A stretch of DNA of 46,147 nt from Candidatus Magasanikiibacteriota bacterium (GTDB lineage Bacteria > Patescibacteriota > Patescibacteriia > Magasanikbacterales > UBA922): the NCBI GenBank assembly GCA_018661775.1, contig JABJHO010000048.1:1-46147 (forward strand), written 5' to 3'. The notes under the pieces are model-generated. The model did no database searches. It was not told the origin of the DNA and saw only the letters and a program-made list of their open reading frames with translations. How positions within the stretch are numbered: position 1 is the stretch's first letter; each line of letters begins with the position of its first letter. Of the stretch, positions 43,161 through 46,147 are shown piece after piece. The translations under genes were made by a program, and so were the position numbers.

Positions 43161-44135
43161 TTATGTGAGTTTATCCAAGTATACCTGTAACTCCTCTGGT
43201 AAATCGGCATGTGTCGTAACAGGGTTTCCGGTCAAATCCATAAATGACAGTGTCGTTGCGTGTAAAAACAGTCTACGGAGAGGTTCATCGCTTTTCTTTT
43301 TGTACCTTTTAATCGCATACAAAGGGTCACCCACAACAGGGTGGTTATATGCAAGCATGTGAACGCGTATTTGATGAGTACGTCCGGTGTGTATTTTTAC
43401 ACGTAATAGTGTGAACCGAGAAAATTCTTTTTTCATCCAAAATTCTGTCAGTGCCTCTTTTCCTGTTTGGCGTCTTTTAATATTTTTTAACGACAACACG
43501 CCTTGTTTTGGGCGAGCCGCCATCCTCCCTTCTTTTCCTCTTTCTATAAGAAAATCTAATGTTCCGTGTGGGTTCCCAACGTTCCCATACACTAAAACCG
43601 TATACCCTTTCTCCACTGTACGATCTTTAAACTGCTGTTTAAGATGGTCAAACATTTTTTGTGTTTTTGCCACAACCATTACCCCAGAAGCAGCCTTATC
43701 GAGGCGATGAACAATACCCGGTCGTTCCGGACTATCTCCAATATTCTCTATTTGGGGGTAGCGATCCATAAGCCAGGTTACCAGTGTGTGTGGTTCCTCT
43801 GCTGGAGTCTGGTGCACCAATAGACCTGACGGCTTATGCACTACCACATAGTCATCAGATTCGGCCACCACGGTAATCCGTGAATAGTCAAAGACCTCTT
43901 CTTTTGGCTGTGCAGTGACAGTTGGTGTTAATTTCTTTTCCACAACCTCAACCACATCACCCACACCCACCAGAGTGCCTGTTTTTTTTACTAGATTACC
44001 GTTTATGGTTACATCACCACGTTTTACCTCTTTTTGTACCAAAGACCTGCTTTTTCCTGTTTGTGCAGCCAAAAAAACGTCCAATCTCTGCCCATCTTCA
44101 CCCTCTTCTATTTTTTTACTATATACGTTAATCAT
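43161..44135 (-). CDS. RluD-family rRNA pseudouridine synthase
   Basis: The 324-residue protein has an N-terminal S4 RNA-binding domain (about 12-68, GQRLDVFLAAQTGKSRSLVQ). The RluA/RluD catalytic domain follows, with the signature GIVHRLDKAASGVMVVAK and catalytic Asp146. The later motifs VEKGYTVLVYGNV, RFTLLRVKIHTGRTHQIRVHM and HPVVGDPLY are all present. The domain order matches RluD (23S rRNA uridines 1911, 1915 and 1917 in E. coli), but the target in this organism is not proven. Start chosen at ATG 44135; seven extra codons upstream are possible but lack family sequence. It is co-transcribed with gmk. Confidence 0.92.
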   Translation of the reverse strand: MINVYSKKIEEGEDGQRLDVFLAAQTGKSRSLVQKEVKRGDVTINGNLVKKTGTLVGVGDVVEVVEKKLTPTVTAQPKEEVFDYSRITVVAESDDYVVVHKPSGLLVHQTPAEEPHTLVTWLMDRYPQIENIGDSPERPGIVHRLDKAASGVMVVAKTQKMFDHLKQQFKDRTVEKGYTVLVYGNVGNPHGTLDFLIERGKEGRMAARPKQGVLSLKNIKRRQTGKEALTEFWMKKEFSRFTLLRVKIHTGRTHQIRVHMLAYNHPVVGDPLYAIKRYKKKSDEPLRRLFLHATTLSFMDLTGNPVTTHADLPEELQVYLDKLT

Positions 44136-44172
44136 AATACATTCTATACATGCCATAATGGCTATTTTGTTG

Positions 44173-44200
44173 AGTATAGCACATATACTTGAAAAATCAA
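44173..44200 (-). promoter_or_regulatory. Promoter of the RluD-like gene
   Basis: On the minus strand, TTGATT (44200-44195), a 16-nt spacer and TATACT (44178-44173) with extended -10 TGC. It overlaps the divergent tRNA-Ile promoter (44189-44217), so polymerases on the two promoters would compete. Confidence 0.65.
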
Positions 44201-44217
44201 TACAGGTTTGTTATACT
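44189..44217 (+). promoter_or_regulatory. Promoter of tRNA-Ile
   Basis: TTGAAA (44189-44194), a 17-nt spacer and TATACT (44212-44217). The start near 44224 lies about 19 nt before the mature tRNA. Confidence 0.82.
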
Positions 44218-44242
44218 GTACCTGTTTTAGACACCATTTCAT

Positions 44243-44315
44243 GCGCCTGTAGCTCAGGGGTTAGAGCACCACGCTTATAACGTGGGGGTCGGCGGTTCAA
44301 AACCACCCAGGCGCA
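44243..44315 (+). tRNA. tRNA-Ile(UAU)
   Basis: A 73-nt class I tRNA. The acceptor stem pairs GCGCCTG with CAGGCGC, with discriminator A. The D-arm is GCTC/GAGC with AGGGGTTA. The anticodon stem CCACG/CGTGG closes the loop CTTATAA, whose anticodon is UAU. The variable loop is GGGTC, and the T-arm GGCGG/CCACC with loop TTCAAAA has one C-A mismatch. The body resembles bacterial tRNA-Ile. UAU reads AUA directly, whereas most bacteria use a CAU tRNA modified to lysidine by TilS. CCA is not encoded. Confidence 0.9.
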
Positions 44316-44324
44316 CAAAAAAAG

Positions 44325-44346
44325 CACAAGTATTGTGTCTTTTTTA
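44325..44346 (+). terminator. Terminator after tRNA-Ile
   Basis: CACAA (44325-44329) and TTGTG (44333-44337) form a short hairpin with a 3-nt loop, followed by TCTTTTTT. It lies 10 bp after the tRNA. The -35 box of the next gene begins right behind it. Confidence 0.7.
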
Positions 44347-44375
44347 TTGAAAAAATCAACACAAAATGCTATACT
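44347..44375 (+). promoter_or_regulatory. Promoter of the HD-domain gene, leaderless
   Basis: TTGAAA (44347-44352), a 17-nt spacer and TATACT (44370-44375). A start 6-8 bases after the -10 box falls at 44381-44383, immediately before the ATG at 44384. The mRNA would therefore be leaderless or have a leader of 1-3 nt. Confidence 0.8.
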
Positions 44376-44383
44376 CAGTTTAT

Positions 44384-45118
44384 ATGAATACAAAACAATA
44401 CAATACACTTATTACAAAAGCTAAACAAATCATGAGCAAATCACTCGACCCTATACACGATCTTTCTCATGTAGAGCGCGTAGTAAAAACAACAAAAAAA
44501 ATGTGTCACGACATGCAACTCAAAGAAACTGATAGACAAATACTTACGCTTGCCGCGTGGTGGCACGACACTAGTAGAACAAAAACAAGAAAACCTTCAA
44601 TTCTTCTTATGCCTTTTCTTGATGATGCGTTTTCTGCACTCCTTCTCTGGTTCTATGCCTGCCGCAATGGTATTTTTTTTCATCCAGTCGTACGAGTTGC
44701 CATACGTATTATTTTTTGCAAAACCATAGGTACTGGCAAATATCTTACTCGTACTATTTTACAAAAACAACATCGCCACCTTGTGGATATTCTTAAAGAT
44801 GCTGATACACTCGATGTATTGCATGTCGAAAGAGCAAAACAGGCATGTCTTTTGGCCGAACAATCAACAATGTATTGTTTTGGGTACAAAATGCTTGTAT
44901 GGTGGCATTTATCAACCAAAGCGCTAGAACTTAGAACATCCGTTGCAAAAAAATATCTCACTCAAATCCTAAAAGATTTTATGCTCTGGGTAAGACAAGA
45001 ACACATTCTTGCGTGGCATACAAAACAGTACGGAACCACGTGGGTAGAAAAACAGCTCAAAAAATGTGAAAAATATATTAGACTACTTGAACAAACACCT
45101 CACGGCATATGCCCATAA
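44384..45118 (+). CDS. HD-domain phosphohydrolase-like protein
   Basis: The 244-residue protein belongs to the HD superfamily of metal-dependent phosphohydrolases. Metal-ligand motifs are HDLSHVERV (about 25-33), WWHDTSR (about 61-67, the HD pair) and KDADTLD (about 141-147, the distal Asp). The segment between, with LLLWFYACRNGIFFHPVVRV, is unusually hydrophobic. The substrate is not evident; relatives act on nucleotides or (p)ppGpp. It overlaps the next gene by 10 bp, which suggests coupled translation. The promoter makes it a leaderless transcript. Confidence 0.85.
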   Translation: MNTKQYNTLITKAKQIMSKSLDPIHDLSHVERVVKTTKKMCHDMQLKETDRQILTLAAWWHDTSRTKTRKPSILLMPFLDDAFSALLLWFYACRNGIFFHPVVRVAIRIIFCKTIGTGKYLTRTILQKQHRHLVDILKDADTLDVLHVERAKQACLLAEQSTMYCFGYKMLVWWHLSTKALELRTSVAKKYLTQILKDFMLWVRQEHILAWHTKQYGTTWVEKQLKKCEKYIRLLEQTPHGICP

Positions 45119-45750
45119 ACATCTTTTCGCAGATTGCGAGAATGCGAAAAAAAACAGAAATGCGTTTAGCCACCTATGAGCAAAATAGAGGTACTTTTTT
45201 TCTACTGATTACTCTTTCTTCTGCCATGGCAACCATTGGGCTTTTGTTAAATAACACGGCAATTATTATTGGTGCCATGGTCGTTGCACCACTTATTACA
45301 CCTATTTTTGGTTTTTCACTCTCTCTTATTACAAGCAACGTGCGTCGAATATATAGAACAGCATTTCTCTTGATTGCAGGATCAACATTTGGTTTTTGTG
45401 TAACTATTATTACGACTGCTCTTGTATTTTTGGTTGACCCAAACACTATTACACTTACCGCAGAAATTTCATCACGAGCAACACCCAACATATTATTTTT
45501 CTTTATTGCTCTTCTTAGTGGTATTGCCGGGGCATACGCATATGCCAAACCAGATGTACTTGCCTCTGTTGCCGGTATTGCCATTGCTGTAGCACTTATC
45601 CCTCCACTCTGTGTTTCTGGTATTAGTATGTTTTTGCGAAACTGGGAACTCCTCCAAGGAAGTGCCTCCTTGTATGGTATTAATCTTTTAGGAATTTGTC
45701 TTGGAAGTATTATGCTGTTCTTATATATTGGATTTGGAAAAGACACATAA
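45109..45750 (+). CDS. DUF389 membrane protein
   Basis: The 213-residue protein has about five to six membrane helices after a short polar N-terminus. Typical DUF389 phrases are TLSSAMATIGLLLNNTAIII, GAMVVAPLITPIFGFSLSL, and PDVLASVAGIAIAVALIPPL followed by CVSGI. The family's function is not established. The C-terminal cytoplasmic part found in longer members is missing, but a 200-residue core form is common. It overlaps the HD gene by 10 bp. Confidence 0.88.
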   Translation: MPINIFSQIARMRKKTEMRLATYEQNRGTFFLLITLSSAMATIGLLLNNTAIIIGAMVVAPLITPIFGFSLSLITSNVRRIYRTAFLLIAGSTFGFCVTIITTALVFLVDPNTITLTAEISSRATPNILFFFIALLSGIAGAYAYAKPDVLASVAGIAIAVALIPPLCVSGISMFLRNWELLQGSASLYGINLLGICLGSIMLFLYIGFGKDT

Positions 45751-45839
45751 AGTGCAATGTATTAACCAGTTAAAACAAAAATATTTGTGAAAGTTATACA
45801 CAGGAAAAAAAACAATGGTGTATAAAAAAAACGTAAATT

Positions 45840-45860
45840 GATCTATACTATGTATAGGTC
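45840..45860. promoter_or_regulatory. Operator-like inverted repeat upstream of the histone-like gene
   Basis: GATCTATAC (45840-45848), TAT, and GTATAGGTC (45852-45860) form a 9+9 inverted repeat with one mismatch. It overlaps the expected -35 position of a promoter whose -10 could be TATAAT (45874-45879). No good -35 hexamer is present, which would fit a regulated promoter. The 230 bases 45751-45981 hold no gene. Confidence 0.4.
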
Positions 45861-45873
45861 GATTATATTTTTA

Positions 45874-45879
45874 TATAAT
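45874..45879 (+). promoter_or_regulatory. Possible -10 box of the histone-like gene
   Basis: TATAAT lies about 100 bp before the start codon in an A/T-rich stretch. The hexamer 17 bp upstream (TGTATA) is a poor -35. A leader of about 95 nt ending in AAGGAGG would result. This is tentative, because similar A/T-rich hexamers occur nearby. Confidence 0.4.
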
Positions 45880-45981
45880 ATTTTACATTGATGCTTGTCA
45901 TGTAAAAAAGATGTCATTTGGTGTGCACCATGGTCTTATCAAATTACATCATTCATCAACTTAAGGAGGGGGGTGTACATT

Positions 45982-46147
45982 ATGCCAGCAAAAAAAGCAA
46001 CAAAAAGAAAACCGGCAGCTAAACGTAAAGTAGCTAAGAAAAAGCCAGCCGCTAAACGTAAAGTAGCTAAGAAAAAGCCAGCCGCTAAACGTAAAGTAGC
46101 TAAGAAAAAGCCAGCCGCTAAACGTAAAGTAGCTAAGAAAAAGCCAG
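45982..46147 (+). CDS. Histone H1-like Lys/Ala-rich protein (partial)
   Basis: The gene runs off the right edge, leaving 55 codons. The protein starts MPAKKATKRKP and continues as repeats of the 11-residue unit AAKRKVAKKKP. It resembles the basic tails of eukaryotic H1 and bacterial HC1/HC2-type DNA-binding proteins, so nucleoid compaction by charge is the likely role. No acidic or hydrophobic residues occur apart from Val and Pro. The strong Shine-Dalgarno AAGGAGGGGGG (45963-45973) stands out in this window and suggests high expression. The four repeat units visible are almost identical in DNA. Confidence 0.85.
   Translation, partial: MPAKKATKRKPAAKRKVAKKKPAAKRKVAKKKPAAKRKVAKKKPAAKRKVAKKKP
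46015..46147 (+). repeat. 33-bp tandem repeats in the histone-like gene
   Basis: Four copies of a 33-bp unit at 46015-46047, 46048-46080, 46081-46113 and 46114-46146, continuing past the window. The only visible difference is GCA against GCC in the first codon of the first unit. Identity of synonymous positions shows recent expansion or ongoing homogenisation. Confidence 0.95.

Noticed and set aside
45794-45802. Perfect DnaA-box sequence TTATACACA.
   Set aside because: Only one box is visible in the region and there is no dnaA, dnaN or AT-rich unwinding cluster, so an origin is not supported.

Overview
This AT-rich window looks like a chromosomal segment of a Patescibacteria (CPR) bacterium, probably from the Parcubacteria side. 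That placement is inference. It rests on short intergenic gaps, few Shine-Dalgarno sequences, a CPR-type T4SS-pilin-like membrane protein, a winged-helix/minimal nucleotidyltransferase next to a Wzy-like protein, tRNAs without encoded CCA, compact housekeeping genes and a Lys/Ala-rich histone-like protein. All three stop codons end convincing genes, and an intact RF2 is present, so UGA is a normal stop here.

Layout. 1-4.1 kb (minus): a truncated membrane-anchored protein, tsaC-like, prfB, and groES-groEL behind a strong promoter and a perfect CIRCE-type operator. 4.1-4.28 kb: a structured intergenic stretch without a gene. 4.3-14.2 kb (minus): a surface-glycan region with a polyprenyl-phosphate sugar transferase, three GT4 glycosyltransferases, yidC, a PRC-barrel protein, a nucleotidyltransferase and a Wzy/WaaL-like protein. 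It is interrupted at 7.87-9.35 kb by two copies of a ~250-nt fold-back repeat around one unrecognised gene with its own promoter and terminator. 14.2-14.8 kb: rnpB (plus) facing tRNA-Leu(GAG) (minus). 14.8-19.3 kb: a DAGK-like protein with degenerate motifs, a bactofilin, a 7TM orphan histidine kinase and a stand-alone acyl-ACP-reductase-like oxidoreductase. 19.4-25.6 kb: argS, tyrS and valS with two small membrane proteins. 25.7-35.0 kb: a degenerate DHH protein (plus), then a lower-glycolysis block on the minus strand (gap, pgk, a SIMPL protein, eno, two iPGM paralogues and a flavin reductase). 35.1-36.7 kb: rpsB-tsf. 36.8-42.0 kb (plus): a DsbA-like protein, a Cys-rich pilin-like membrane protein and uvrA. 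42.0-44.1 kb (minus): rplS, gmk and an RluD-like synthase. 44.2-46.1 kb (plus): tRNA-Ile(UAU), an HD-domain protein, a DUF389 protein and the start of a histone-like gene built from identical 33-bp repeats.

How the genes work together. Lower glycolysis from glyceraldehyde-3-phosphate to phosphoenolpyruvate is fully encoded. The glycan genes can start a lipid-linked oligosaccharide, extend it and polymerise or ligate it. The DsbA-like oxidoreductase sits 23 bp upstream of a secreted-type protein with about 16 cysteines, which suggests enzyme and client. Promoters close to TTGaca-N17-TATAcT are easy to read across the window, and some place transcription starts at or just before the start codon.

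The most unusual points are the duplicated fold-back element with its orphan gene, an isoleucine tRNA with a UAU anticodon, a guanylate kinase whose P-loop lysine is glutamate, the tandem iPGM paralogues, and a pseudo-catalytic DHH protein and lipid-kinase-like protein.
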